DNA of 64,000 bases from Meira nashicola (GCA_001600355.1 BCJU01000002.1:2480001-2544000); one strand, 5' to 3'; positions 47,670-58,427 are shown, counted from the first letter of the stretch. Numbers and translations: made by a program. The notes: generated by a model not told the origin, from the sequence alone.

Positions 47670-50063
47670 TTATTCACTCTTGATTCGACAACGTTGGAAA
47701 ACTTTCTCAAGCGTTTTACCATCATTCAAATCAAAGTGTGAGTTCACCAAATCACTCACGTCAACATTCTCTACGCCAGGTACGCCCAACATTGCACTTG
47801 AGCCAACAATTCTTGGCATTTGTCCATTCTTGACTTCTTCCAATGAAATTCCACTACCTAACCATGCAGCTATTGAACATACCATATCACGACTTGAAAA
47901 TGCAGTGACGAACCTTCGGCTGACAACCGATCTTGCCCTTCGTAGAACGGCAGGAGAAGGTGAGAAAGGTGCGCCAATCAAAAATACTGAGTCAACTAAA
48001 TGCCCGTTTTCGCCCGGTTGTTTTGCCAATTCTCCTAAAGCGGTTAAAATTGTTACACAACCCAAAGAAGTTCCGATCAAAGTTACAGGACGATGACCTT
48101 GAACTTCATCACGAAGTACGTCGGCTAAGATTAAACCTGCACGATAAGAGCGTGATTTTGCTTGAACGAAAACGCCATCTAATGCAGTACTTGCTGCTGC
48201 ATAAACAGTCAAAGGAAGTGTAAGAGCAGCAATACCGGCCAATGCAGTATGCTTTAACACCTCTGTACCTACCCTCTGTCCTCCACTCTTGAGTACAGCT
48301 TGTAAAACGTATCCCTTTAAACCTTCACCGGCTCTCTTCATCATTTCTTCTTCTGTATGGATTATGTATGCATCACGAGCATCAGGCGTTTGATAAAATA
48401 CTTGATCGAAAGCTTGTCCTTGTTTGTGTTCCTCAAGTTGTAATCCTGGACAACAAATTGTCGCATGCAAGGAAGGAATTGTAACGCCGGCCTCTTTTGC
48501 TGTAGTATTGACTTCGTTAAATTCGAAATATTCAATTCCTCGTAATCGATTTTTTACACGAAATCCAGCTAATCCAGCACCGCCTACTCCCAGTAAAGTT
48601 GCCATCATCATTATTCCTCCTGTTGTAGCCAAAAATGAAATGCCTGTCAATCCGACAAGAGCAGGTGCAACAAGTGGGGCAGCCAATCCTCCTGTGACAC
48701 CAATCAAAGCACCTCCAACGGCTGCTCCAGCTCCCATTGCTGCCCATTTTGCCCAATTGATTTTGGATTTTTCTTTTTCAACAGCTTCTTGGGATGCTGT
48801 GTTCATCCAATTATTCCTCTTTCCTTCTTCTATTGGATCTCCTTTTCCTTCTTCCTTAGATACATTTCTACCTTCTGTCATGATAAAGTAGATCGTTTGA
48901 GCGATCACTTTTTCTGCTTGATAAACCCTTCCACCACCAACATCCATTGCGGTAACAGCAACAAATATTATCGCACGAGCACGAGCGTCATAATGACATA
49001 TTTCATTTGGTTTTACTGGTCCTTTTTGTTTACCATCCTTTCTATCCATTGCACTTTTTCCCGCCTTTCCGATAGACGAAACACCTGATCGGAAGAAATT
49101 CAGCGTCTTCTTGCCAAAATCGCTTGGCGCTTGTGAATCAGCATCTTCTTTCTCGGCAATAGGATCTTCTTGTATGCCTTCCTTCTTTGAATCATACGAT
49201 AGCTCAACCGATGTATCACCAAAGACTGCCTCTTGTTCAAATAATGTCGTACTGCCATCTTCAGCACGATGTTGACCCATTCCCAAAGCGATTAGCAAAA
49301 GTTCATTGACAATTTCGATTTCTTGAGTTGAATCGTTGGAAAGAATACCTCCTTGACGCTCTATGTTAGCCGCTTCTGGTTCTACAGCTGTAGCACTTTT
49401 CTTGTCTATTACGTGTTCTTTCACTTCTTCCTCTTTTCCTGCATTCTTGCTTTCTGCTTTTTCAACTTTCTCTTCTTCTTTTACCTCATCTTCTCTTTCT
49501 CCTGTACCTTCTCGGTATGGGTTTGCATGACTTGTTCCCATTTCGAATTCGGTTTGCATTGCTTTGTGATTCGAATCATTCGGTCTACCTCTACTAACAG
49601 ATAAGATATCTTCTAATGTAGGTGATCCCGGCGGTAGCATCTCAGCTGCAATACCTAAATGTTGACAAGTAGCCATTAAGAATTTATTCGTATATTCTCT
49701 CCATGCTTCTACCATCTCTCGATCTTGTCGTATTTGTTCCGATCGAGCAAGTCCTTGTAATTGACCTTGAACGTTTCCATCTTCATCACGAGAAACTAAG
49801 CCTGCATCATCCTCTTGAGGAACGTTGACATGTTCACCTTTATATGTACGTCTTATAGATCCGATCGGTGCAATTGTCTCATAAGGATACAATAATTGAT
49901 GCGTTCCAATAGCTCTCTCGAGGCAACGATGACAAGCATATTGTACGGCTATTGCCAAACTAAGTCTGAGCGTATGAGACCATTGTGGAGAATATGATTT
50001 GATATTGGTAAGATCAAGCTTATTGGACGAAGAGCTTGATCTCGAGTGATTTACACTTGCCAT
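47670..50063 (-). CDS. DUF726/TMCO4-type membrane alpha/beta-hydrolase
   Basis: 797 residues. I take the ATG at 50061-50063 (MASVNHSRSS). An upstream ATG at 50166-50168 would add 35 residues. A charged, disordered region with Glu/Lys-rich stretches occupies about 150-330. Membrane segments follow near 430-490 (WAAMGAGAAVGGALIGVTGG and IMMMATLLGVGGAGLAGF). The hydrolase part then has VTLIGTSLGCVTILTALGEL (the nucleophile elbow GTSLG) and SVFLIGAPFS. This is the DUF726 family, including human TMCO4 and yeast Yfd4. The reaction is unknown, but the fold suggests an esterase or lipase at an internal membrane. The order of helices then elbow agrees with the family. Confidence 0.88.
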   Translation of the reverse strand: MASVNHSRSSSSSNKLDLTNIKSYSPQWSHTLRLSLAIAVQYACHRCLERAIGTHQLLYPYETIAPIGSIRRTYKGEHVNVPQEDDAGLVSRDEDGNVQGQLQGLARSEQIRQDREMVEAWREYTNKFLMATCQHLGIAAEMLPPGSPTLEDILSVSRGRPNDSNHKAMQTEFEMGTSHANPYREGTGEREDEVKEEEKVEKAESKNAGKEEEVKEHVIDKKSATAVEPEAANIERQGGILSNDSTQEIEIVNELLLIALGMGQHRAEDGSTTLFEQEAVFGDTSVELSYDSKKEGIQEDPIAEKEDADSQAPSDFGKKTLNFFRSGVSSIGKAGKSAMDRKDGKQKGPVKPNEICHYDARARAIIFVAVTAMDVGGGRVYQAEKVIAQTIYFIMTEGRNVSKEEGKGDPIEEGKRNNWMNTASQEAVEKEKSKINWAKWAAMGAGAAVGGALIGVTGGLAAPLVAPALVGLTGISFLATTGGIMMMATLLGVGGAGLAGFRVKNRLRGIEYFEFNEVNTTAKEAGVTIPSLHATICCPGLQLEEHKQGQAFDQVFYQTPDARDAYIIHTEEEMMKRAGEGLKGYVLQAVLKSGGQRVGTEVLKHTALAGIAALTLPLTVYAAASTALDGVFVQAKSRSYRAGLILADVLRDEVQGHRPVTLIGTSLGCVTILTALGELAKQPGENGHLVDSVFLIGAPFSPSPAVLRRARSVVSRRFVTAFSSRDMVCSIAAWLGSGISLEEVKNGQMPRIVGSSAMLGVPGVENVDVSDLVNSHFDLNDGKTLEKVFQRCRIKSE

Positions 50064-50615
50064 TGTATGGTTTTTTGATGGTAGTAAATGAACGAAAACA
50101 GTTGAATAGACTAGGTGGAGCGGAGCCAGATCTTTAAATAAATCAGGCAGGAGCGTGCGTGCAGTCATACATATAGACTAATTAGCGCCTTCTAGGGTTC
50201 TTTATCTCAAGCCTCTTGAACTGAGACTTTTTTCCCAGAATCCAGGGCGGGCGTGCTTCAAGGCGTCTCCGAATCGGATTGGAACACCACTGCGAAGAAA
50301 CGCGCCAGTTTACACCGTTTGAACGCGCTTATGCTGAGCCAAAAAAGTGTTGGTCTTTTTTTTGTTGAGTGTTGCTTTGTCAGACAAAACTTGACTGACT
50401 TGATTGCAATCTTTCCCCGACGATTACCATCATCAGCCCAGAAAGGTACTCAGCTTAGCACAAATGACATGAAACAACCGGATCCCTAAAATTTATCATT
50501 TCCTCCTTTTTCCCTTATCCCTCACCCTGACCATTCCATTGATCGGTAAAATAAACGATCGCTATCAACTTAATTTTTTTATTTCATCTGACACCCCTCT
50601 TTTTTCGTATTATTT
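50064..50615. other. Divergent promoter, DUF726 gene and OB-like orphan
   Basis: About 550 bases. The last 100 bases are pyrimidine-rich before the ATG at 50616. No repeat or RNA gene is seen. Confidence 0.45.
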
Positions 50616-52178
50616 ATGGATGTCATTCGCACTATTCAAGCGGACGAAGAAAGACAAAGTGCAAAAAGAATAGTCTTTCTCGCTCCTGCAAGTCGTGATT
50701 TGGGAGATGCACCTTCTCCGTATGCAGAAGCAGCAAGAAATAATGATAGCACTCCTTTGACATGGCAATGGAAGGTGGCCAAATATCAAGAAAGCATAAA
50801 AGTTACCTCAAGAGAAACATATATTGCTCAAAAGAAACTTAAAATACAGACAAATCTTTCGACTGAGCCTCTCATAGGAATACCTGCTAGCACTTCTGAA
50901 CCAGTAGAGCAGGAGAATAAAGAAAGAGCTTCATTAGTACAAGAAAATACTTTGACAAAGTCTGGAAGCCGTACAATTCAAAGCGAATCTATCTCGGATT
51001 CTTTCTCTATGGAAAAAAATGTTAACGATCGATCAATTGAATCTACAGTGGACGACGCTCAAACGACAACTTCTAGGGGAATAAATGCTGCGCAAGAGAC
51101 AATTGTAGAACCGGAAGAAGCAGGTCCCAGCGAGATTCATCATGTCGAATTAAGCAAGGAGCAGCCAAATGTGGCAATCAAGCAAACACGAACAAAATCT
51201 TTGCCTCGATCGAAATTAGCACTTGGACCTGCCCGTCAAGTTGGAATTTCGAAGAAATCCAGTACGATACGACCTGTATTCCTAAAAGATTTGGAAGAAA
51301 GCAAGAGAAAGGCGAAAGAATTAGTAAAAGATAAAAGCATGATCAATGAACAAGAATCTGTTCAAGATGACATTTTTTCAATCGCAGCTCCGACAACGAT
51401 TACAAATGTTGCAGAAACTACAGCAGGATTTGAATCTATCGCTCCTCCTCCTGCTTATCGATTTACCTTGGCAGAATTGACGAATATTGTTACTCTGCTC
51501 AATGATAATGACAATCATTATACGATGCAACGTGAAAATGATTATAACATGCATCAACCTTTGATCAGTATATTAGCAACTATTCGTAGAGTAGGACAAA
51601 TGGAGTATGTGAGAGATTGGAAGGCAGGATATGGCAAGCAAATGGGAAGATGCGAAGTTATAATTCAAGACGGTCAAGGATACACTTTAAAAGTTGTATT
51701 GCAAGGTATATGCGCGGAGATGTGGACTGGACTTCATGATGTAACGGATCAATCTGCTTCTTCTTACGCATTCTCTGCTGCTGCTGTAGATGGTCAAAGT
51801 GGAAACTTTGATTCACGTTCTTACTTTGACTTTGAAAAAGGATTTGATTCTTCTTCTATGCTCGCAAAACAAGAAGATTTACGTTTGATGCCCTTGCAAG
51901 AAGGTGATATAGTGCATCTCGATAAATTACGAGTGATCAGAAAGAGTAATCAACAAAACAAGCGACTTCAATCACGTCAAGATACTACACAAGATGTGAC
52001 TGATCAAGATAGTACTACTTTATATGCTCTTGCTTCAGAAGCTAATCGATCAACACTTGAAGTTTGTTGGAGATCTACTGGAAGTCGTCAAAAAGTATTT
52101 GATGCCCATCTACCGTACATTGACGGTCGATGTGATGCTATTTATAAATTACATCAATCCTGGCTATCATTTCAATAA
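50616..52178 (+). CDS. Orphan with possible OB-fold C-terminal half
   Basis: 520 residues, ATG at 50616. The first 290 residues are disordered, rich in Ser, Thr, Gln and Glu. The second half looks folded and beta-rich: FTLAELTNIVTLLNDND, then a block with LISILATIRRVGQMEYV, GRCEVIIQDGQGYTLKVVLQG and LQEGDIVHLDKLRVIRK. A strand with alternating hydrophobic residues around Gly/Asp turns, followed by GDIVHLDKLRV, is how OB-folds of single-strand DNA-binding proteins read (telomere, RPA or shieldin families). This is my inference only. An insertion of about 50 Ser/Phe/Asp-rich residues splits the putative fold. No zinc motif or other domain is seen. Confidence 0.7.
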   Translation: MDVIRTIQADEERQSAKRIVFLAPASRDLGDAPSPYAEAARNNDSTPLTWQWKVAKYQESIKVTSRETYIAQKKLKIQTNLSTEPLIGIPASTSEPVEQENKERASLVQENTLTKSGSRTIQSESISDSFSMEKNVNDRSIESTVDDAQTTTSRGINAAQETIVEPEEAGPSEIHHVELSKEQPNVAIKQTRTKSLPRSKLALGPARQVGISKKSSTIRPVFLKDLEESKRKAKELVKDKSMINEQESVQDDIFSIAAPTTITNVAETTAGFESIAPPPAYRFTLAELTNIVTLLNDNDNHYTMQRENDYNMHQPLISILATIRRVGQMEYVRDWKAGYGKQMGRCEVIIQDGQGYTLKVVLQGICAEMWTGLHDVTDQSASSYAFSAAAVDGQSGNFDSRSYFDFEKGFDSSSMLAKQEDLRLMPLQEGDIVHLDKLRVIRKSNQQNKRLQSRQDTTQDVTDQDSTTLYALASEANRSTLEVCWRSTGSRQKVFDAHLPYIDGRCDAIYKLHQSWLSFQ

Positions 52179-53045
52179 GAGAGAGAGTGGCACATGTATA
52201 TTAAATAACTAAAATTGCTGTATTTTCGTATTGCATATTCTTTTGTACTTGTATATTGCAACAATTCATTATTATATCATACATTTCCAATAGGCGAGGC
52301 ATTGGATTAAGGGGGACAAGAAGGAGTACATTCGTACGTAAGAAGTCGCGGTTCATTGAGGAGAAATACAGTAATCTATTTAACTGCCTTGTCTTTGTTA
52401 TACCCAAGCTGTTTCAAGGCTCTAGAAACTGTATTATCACTACAATCAAGCCCAACTTGCCGTTTTAGCCACCCGTATGACTTAGATTGATTCTTATTTG
52501 CTGCTTCTCTTAATTTGACTTTATCACGCTTAGAAAGTACTTCTTTTTGCGGTCTTTTCGTATCCCTAGTACTCTTATATTGACCAGGATGCTCTTTTAA
52601 TCGTTTAATTGTATTCCCTACAGAGCACTCTTTGATATACTTAACTCGGCTGAAATTACTCTAGTAGACTTCCCGTCTGTTTTATACGCTTCCCAAATTT
52701 CAGCCCTTTGAGATTCAGATAGATCTTTGTTCTTTCCTATCTCGATGGTGATGGTGATGGGATGGGAAAGAACAAGCTACTAGTCACTCCTTTGGCATTG
52801 CCACCGCCATTTTGATCATGTCAGGGGATCGGAATGACAGGCCAAAACACGTGGTGCCTGCCCGGATTGGCGCCAGGGCGTGTGAGCGTGTTGTATCACG
52901 TGTTGCAAAAAGGTTGAAAAAATTTGGGTCTTGTGGCTAAAATTTCGAGAAGAAGCTAAGGGGAAAAAAAAAATATATAATTGTACAGCCCTTTTCCCTT
53001 CACCACTCTCATTTACCCTTGTCCGACAAGTTATCTTTTCCCAAG
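52179..53045. other. Intergenic region with transposase relic and NOG2 promoter
   Basis: About 870 bases. It contains the Tc1-type relic at 52376-52755, a GATGGTGATGGTGATGGGATGGG microsatellite at about 52744, and the NOG2 promoter, including an AAAAAAATATATAA TATA-like run near 52967. No other gene is seen. Confidence 0.55.
52376..52755 (-). pseudogene. Tc1/mariner-type transposase N-terminal relic
   Basis: Read on the minus strand, bases 52755 to about 52622 give LSESQRAEIWEAYKTDGKS and a helix. The reading then shifts by one base near 52620. It continues VGNTIKRLKEHPGQYKSTR, DTKRPQKEVLSKRDK and a second helix-turn-helix block (YGWLKRQVGLDCSDNTVSR), and ends at TAG 52376-52378. This is the paired helix-turn-helix DNA-binding region of Tc1-family transposases. 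The DDE catalytic part is absent or unrecognisable. One frameshift and a truncation mark it as dead. No terminal inverted repeats were found. Confidence 0.85.
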
Positions 53046-55591
53046 ATGGCTGTCAAGGTAAAGGGTGGAAAAGACAAAAAGTCTTCTTCATCAAATGGTG
53101 GAGGAGGAAACGGCGGCGGCGGAATAAAACGTGTAAAAGGTGAAAACTTTTATCGTGATGCAAAAAAAGCAAAAACTGTAAAGATGTTATCAAGGGATGG
53201 TATAGCAAGTAAAGCAATTAGAGATGCAAAAGGAAATATAATTCAAGCCGCAGAATTTCAAAGTAGTGAAGCACTTCCTGGTCGTGTTCAACCTGACAGA
53301 AGATGGTTCGGCAATACACGTGTCATTTCACAAGATGCTTTGGATCATTTTAGGACCGCATTGCATTCTCGCGTGGATGATCCGTATTCCGTTCTTTTGA
53401 GACGTAATAAGCTACCCATGTCTTTATTACAAGAAGGCACGGCTACCAAATCATCAGGAAAGACATCCAATCTCACCTCTGTTGAATCTTTTGCGAAAAC
53501 ATTCGGACCAAATGCACAAAGGAAAAGACCAAGATTGGATAATAGCTCATCCAGCTTTGCCGATCTGGCTGCCTTGAGTGAAGAAGCAGGTGTAGCAGCA
53601 GATGCAAAAGAGCAAGCAGCTTGGGAAAAAGCAAATGGTATTGGTCTAGTTCCCGCTGATGCAGAAGTGAATCTAGGAATGGACGGCGAAACAGTCGCAA
53701 CTGGATCAGATAGTATCTATTCTATGCCTGTCACGCGTGGACGTAGTGATCCAGGATACAGCAAAGGACAATCTCGGCGAATTTGGGCTGAATTATACAA
53801 AGTGATCGATTCCAGTGATGTGGTCGTGCATGTGTTGGATGTACGTGATCCGCTTGGCACACGTTGTCGCAGTGTGGAAAAGCACTTGAAAGAGGAAAAG
53901 CCACACAAGCATTTGATCTTCTTGCTCAACAAAGTCGATCTAGTACCAACATGGGTTACTGTGAGTATTTTTATTGGATGTTTAAATCATACCCTTTTCA
54001 GCCTTCCGAATTCCCCACTTTCTTGTCAAGGCCCATGTTACTTTACCAATGACGTGAGGACTGTTACGAAAGTGGAAGATTAACGGCTGCGTTGTGTTGC
54101 TCTCATTGTTGTGTATGATCATTTCGGTGGTTGTACATAGCCCACTTGCTTGATGCCTCTCCCGCCATTGAGGTGCAGGCTTGTCGGGAGTTGTGGCCAA
54201 CGTTGTTCGAACTCCGGGAAGAGTTGAGCGAGGATAACGTGTTTAGATACGATTTAACTTCTCTGTTCGTAGTTTTTGGAGGAACATCATACTGATAAGA
54301 TTTCCCTTTCTTTCTTTAGGCTCGCTGGGTAAAAATTCTGTCAAGAGAGTATCCAACAATTGCATTCCATGCATCTATCAACAATTCTTTCGGAAAAGGT
54401 TCATTGATTCAACTATTACGTCAATTCAGCGTCTTGCATTCGGACAAGAAGCAAATCTCTGTAGGTTTTGTAGGATACCCAAACACTGGAAAATCCAGTA
54501 TCATCAACACACTCAAGAAGAAAAAGGTCTGCAAAGTAGCACCAATTGCAGGTGAAACGAAAGTTTGGCAATACATCTCATTGATGCGCAGGATTTACCT
54601 GATCGATTGCCCAGGTATTGTACCTATTGGTATGGGCGATACCGAAACGGCCACAATTCTCAAGGGTGTTGTGCGTGTTGAAAATGTTGAAGCGCCATCA
54701 GAACATATTCCAGCTCTAATGGCTCGTGTTAAGCCTGAATACCTTCGTCAGACGTACAATTTGAAAGGGTGGAAGGATCACGAAGACTTCTTATCACAAT
54801 TAGCACATCGGATGGGTAAATTGCTCAAAGGAGGAGATGCAGATCTTGATACGTGTGCCAAGATGGTGATCAACGATTGGGTTCGCGGTAAGATTCCATT
54901 CTATGTTGAGCCACCAATGATGGCTAAAACTGATGAATTTGGACTGGCGATCGGCAAAGGAAAAGGCAAAGCAGCAGAACAAGAGGTGCAACGGGAAGAA
55001 AACGAAGATCCCTCTTTACAATTACCCACAAAACGTACTGTCAAGGGTGTCAGTCAACCGTTGCGCGAAATTGCTGTTGCAACCAAATTCTCACATGCAG
55101 ATATGCATGCTGGTATGCCGGAAGATTTCGAAGAAGTCAATCAAGGTGATGAAGATGCCGCAGAAGGATACGATGAAGCTTCAAGTGAGGCTGAAGAAGA
55201 ATCAGAAGATGATGATGAAGAGGAAGAAGAAGCGGAAGATGATGCTTTGCCCGAGTTGGCATGGTCAGACGTTTTCGGAGGCGCTGCTGAAGAAAATGCT
55301 GCGACCAGCGACAACGAGGAAGAAGTTGATGATGAAGAAGAGCAGGACGATGAAGAATCTGAAGAAGAAGAATCTGAATCAGCTGCAGACGATTCCACTA
55401 GCAAGGAAGCACGCAAAACGACTTCTAAACGCAAAGCAGAGAACTTTTATGATCGCGTCAATGTCAAGAATAAGAATCGTCAAAAGGCAACCCAAATGCG
55501 TGAATTGCAACGCAGCAATAAACAAAGCGAACGTGGAAGTCGAATTGGTGCCAATAAGAAAGCATCTAGAACCGCTTTCAAGAGACGTTGA
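53046..55591 (+). CDS. NOG2: Nucleolar GTP-binding protein 2 (Nog2/Nug2)
   Basis: Two exons, 53046-53960 and 54320-55591, give 728 residues. The intron is 359 bases and joins in phase 0 (VPTWVT to ARWVKILS). The N-terminus has the NGP1 region ([16 protein letters not shown]). The GTPase is circularly permuted: NKVDLVPTW (G4) at about 295, then the P-loop GYPNTGKSS at 357-365, and the switch DCPG at 401-404. A very acidic stretch at about 580-665 and a basic tail end the protein. Nog2 is an essential late nuclear 60S assembly GTPase that is released before export. The intron carries the snoRNA described next, as in yeast. The acidic run is encoded by GAA/GAT repeats. Confidence 0.95.
54012..54289 (+). 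ncRNA. snR191: Box H/ACA snoRNA in NOG2 intron, snR191-like
   Basis: The intron folds into two H/ACA units. 5' unit: lower stem 54015-54022/54068-54075 (CCACTTTC/GAAAGTGG), pocket strands GTCA 54025-54028 and GTTAC 54063-54067, upper stem 54029-54037/54053-54062, and H box AGATTA at 54077-54082, 14 bases after the pocket. 3' unit: lower stem 54212-54217/54276-54281, pocket strands AGAGT 54220-54224 and TAGTT 54270-54274, upper stem 54225-54234/54259-54269, and ACA at 54284-54286, 14 bases after the pocket. The pockets are complementary to the two adjacent targets in rRNA helix 69, GUAAC-psi-A-UGAC and AACUA-psi-G-ACUCU. Yeast snR191 lies in the NOG2 intron and modifies these same positions. 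The 130 bases between the units include a CTCCCG/CGGGAG stem (54159-54190). Folding was done by eye. Confidence 0.8.
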
Positions 55592-55743
55592 TGTCATTTC
55601 AATCTTTTGTTCTTGTATAGTATACCCTTGTATTTCGCTTCGATATGTGTACATTAGCAATTTTATTCTTATGGAGAGCACCTTTTCTCATTGTGTTGAT
55701 AGTGAGTGTGATTGATTGCACCATTACATGTATGTATCAATCA

Positions 55744-56432
55744 TCAAATACGCGATGTAAGTGCCTCAAGAGCGGCTTTTGTACTGTCTTTTTCCGTTTT
55801 GATCAATCCACTGATAGCCTTGAAATTTGGATGTTTGGAATCAAGCATTAGCTCAAAGAGAGCGCTCTCTGATGTTGTGATTGTAGCACCTGCTAAACGC
55901 ATTCTTTCGATGGCAAGTGGAATTTCTTGTTGATTACACGAAGAAATTGCATCACGAATGATGAAAACATTTAATCCTTTTTTGAGTAAATCCAAAGTAG
56001 TTTGTAAAACACAAACATGACTTTCAATTCCAACGATCATAACATTTTCAACTTTATGATCACGTAACCATTTATCCGTACTTCCATCTTCCAATACCAT
56101 ACTGAATCGAGTTTTATCTAAAATTGTTGAATTTTCCGGAACATCTTTTTTGAGAACGTCTACCGTCGATCCGAGAGCTGTAATCGAGAAACAGGAAAGG
56201 TTGTCAATATGATTAAAATCAAAATTTATGTTTAATGCAATATTTTACCTTTTGAATTTTGTTCGGTAACAAAGACTGGAATTTCTAAAATTTGAGCACC
56301 TCTTAAAAGTTTCGAAGATGCTTTTGTCATATTATCAAATTCATGAATCGCTTTCGCAAAACGTTCTTGAACATCACATAAGAATAAAGCACTTGAAGAT
56401 TGTTCAAGTCTGGGGATTGATTTTGTTGCCAT
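55744..56432 (-). CDS. Isochorismatase-family hydrolase
   Basis: Two exons on the minus strand, 56432-56249 and 56177-55744, with a 71-base intron, give 205 residues. The start MATKSIPRLE at 56430-56432 is the better ATG. One at 56456 would add eight residues. FLCDVQERF carries the catalytic Asp20, DKTRFSM the Lys83 and IVGIESHVCVLQ the nucleophile Cys117, in the usual order of the cysteine hydrolase fold. It resembles the ISOC1/YcaC subgroup, whose substrates are mostly unknown. The short length and lack of targeting signal fit a cytosolic or peroxisomal enzyme. It is convergent with NOG2, 152 bases away, and divergent from the THEM6-like gene. Confidence 0.88.
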
Positions 56433-56894
56433 TTTGAGTAAAGGTGAAAAGCGCATTCAGTATTATAGTGATGATGTTCAAAAGATTAAGAAAGCCATTC
56501 TTCTCCACAAACTTTTGAACAACATACAGGCTAATTTTACTCCGTTCTTCGGAAATTCCGATTAGAATTGCAGTACCTGTTGTGTATACGGCGTTTGGAA
56601 CATGTGTGTGAATTGAAGCGAGGAAAAAAGACTATTATTCGAGCACGCGTCTTTTAAGCTCGTATAAAAAAGCTGAGCAAGAAAATGGTGGGGTATCCGC
56701 TTAAAAGAACAGCTGCTGAACGAAGTTGGGGTATAATGCATACATTGTGGGAGGTCATGTCCGGTATGAATTTTCATCTGTACGGCTTTCAAAAAGTGAA
56801 ATTCAACCGGGATCGGTTAGATGAAAGATGTTTTAGGATGTTAGCGTGATTTAAACTCTATTATAATCTTTAACCACCACCATCTTTGCCCATC
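56433..56894. other. Divergent promoter, isochorismatase and THEM6-like gene
   Basis: About 460 bases. It holds a CGTATAAAAAAGC TATA-like element near 56661 and an A-rich stretch near 56630. No gene is seen. Confidence 0.45.
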
Positions 56895-58196
56895 ATGTCA
56901 AGTCAAGTTGTAGCAAAGCGATTGCCTGATCCAAAGGTGATACCACCTTATTATGTTCGAAGAGCTCTTTCTCAATTATTCTCTCCGATTATGCTACAAA
57001 TTTTACCGCAATTATTACCTAGAATTCCACCTTGGATAAAAGCTATTTTGGTTTCGCTCGTTTTGATAAATATTAAATCTTTTCCTCTTTTATGGCACAT
57101 TCGAGTTTTAGGTGCAGCAGTAATTTCTAGAAATCGAGCTAGACCAAGCGTACATGCTCTTTTGCCATGGATTCGATCAAACAAATATCCAACAACTTCG
57201 CCCGGAATCACACCTCGTTTACGTTTAGACCAAGTTCCTCTCGGTCGTGATATCTTTACAGATAGGTATCGTATTGTCTTACGTGCCACACCGGACGATT
57301 GCGATTGGAATGGTCATATGAGCAATAGTTCATATCCACGTGCATTAGATCATCCCAGAATCGCATACTTTTCTTCTCGATTTTTACGTGTTCATTTTGA
57401 TGGTGGTCATTGGGCATTAGGAGGAAGTAATTTCATTTTTCATCGTGAAGTTCCGTTTATGGCTAAATATGAAATTGAATGTTCGATCGGTGGTTGGGAT
57501 GAAAAGTGGTTTTATATCATTGCAAGATTTATGTCACCTTCTAAGCCAACGCCTACACCATCTTCTGTGAAACGTAGCAAATCTGCACAAAATCTCAAAA
57601 GGTTATTAGGAGAGGTAACAAAACCACAACATGAAGCAGAAGCTTTAGAAAAGAAGCAAAAGACAACCCAAATCACACCAAGTCAAGCTGAAACACAAAG
57701 ACAAGTGAAAGATGAATGGGTACATGCAAAAGATCAAAACGAAAAGCGTACATTGTATTGTACTTCTGTCAGTCGTTATTGCGCAAAAGCAGGTAGAAAG
57801 ACGATTCCACCTTGGTTCATCGTTGCGACTTCAGGTTTCGGTACTTATGCTTCTACAAGAACGAATTGGGATAAATCGGAAAATTTACGTAGAAATACTC
57901 TAGCAAGAGCTAAAGCTGATCATGAAGCAAAGACGGGAAAGCCAATGCCAAGAGATGCATTTGTTATGGGAAGTGGTTATCGTAAAGGTGGAATTCTTTA
58001 TGCTTATGATCCTGCACGTAAGCCAAATGATACGACTGATGAACGTGGTTTGGGACAATGGCAAGATCCAAAGAATTGGCATTTGGCTGAATGGGAAGAG
58101 AGAAGGGTGAAAGGATTAGAATTGATTAAAACATTAGGTGGACTAGCACAACCCGAGCTAGTCTCCGCTTCTCATTCTGTAGCCTTTTTAGAGTAG
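56895..58196 (+). CDS. THEM6-like hot-dog thioesterase family protein
   Basis: 433 residues, ATG at 56895. A hydrophobic N-terminal region at about 30-60 (MLQILPQLLPRIPPWIKAILVSLVLINI) probably anchors it to a membrane. The block DDCDWNGHMSNSSYPRALDH is the 4HBT-type active-site region, with Asp/Asn followed by Gly-His-Met and a long helix. FIFHREVPFMAKYEIECSIGGWDEKWFYIIARF supplies the beta-sheet half. An insertion of about 70 Lys/Gln/Ser-rich residues at 215-285 precedes the last strand (YCTSVSRYCAKAGRKTIPPW). The family includes human THEM6, an ER protein of unclear substrate. A charged C-terminal extension after 330 (PMPRDAFVMGSGYRKGG) is fungus-specific. Confidence 0.82.
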   Translation: MSSQVVAKRLPDPKVIPPYYVRRALSQLFSPIMLQILPQLLPRIPPWIKAILVSLVLINIKSFPLLWHIRVLGAAVISRNRARPSVHALLPWIRSNKYPTTSPGITPRLRLDQVPLGRDIFTDRYRIVLRATPDDCDWNGHMSNSSYPRALDHPRIAYFSSRFLRVHFDGGHWALGGSNFIFHREVPFMAKYEIECSIGGWDEKWFYIIARFMSPSKPTPTPSSVKRSKSAQNLKRLLGEVTKPQHEAEALEKKQKTTQITPSQAETQRQVKDEWVHAKDQNEKRTLYCTSVSRYCAKAGRKTIPPWFIVATSGFGTYASTRTNWDKSENLRRNTLARAKADHEAKTGKPMPRDAFVMGSGYRKGGILYAYDPARKPNDTTDERGLGQWQDPKNWHLAEWEERRVKGLELIKTLGGLAQPELVSASHSVAFLE

Positions 58197-58427
58197 AATT
58201 GTTCGCATACAAACTTAGAAATGGGATTATTGTTTTGCTTCCTCTGACATGAATGTGCCTGCCGCATCATGCTTAAAAACATTCTTTGTACAGCACAGCG
58301 CCGGCGCAGCGCAAGGCCTGTTTAGGAAGAAAGTCTAAACGTTTTAAGCTTTATCAGCGTGGGGAAACTATATTTGAAATTTTACCTCTCTAACATCAAC
58401 TGATCGAGAAGCTTTCGTCCTACCTTG

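Noticed and set aside
54205..54215. GTTCGAACTCC, similar to a tRNA B box
   Set aside because: There is no A box or cloverleaf around it, and it lies in the snoRNA just before the 3' unit.
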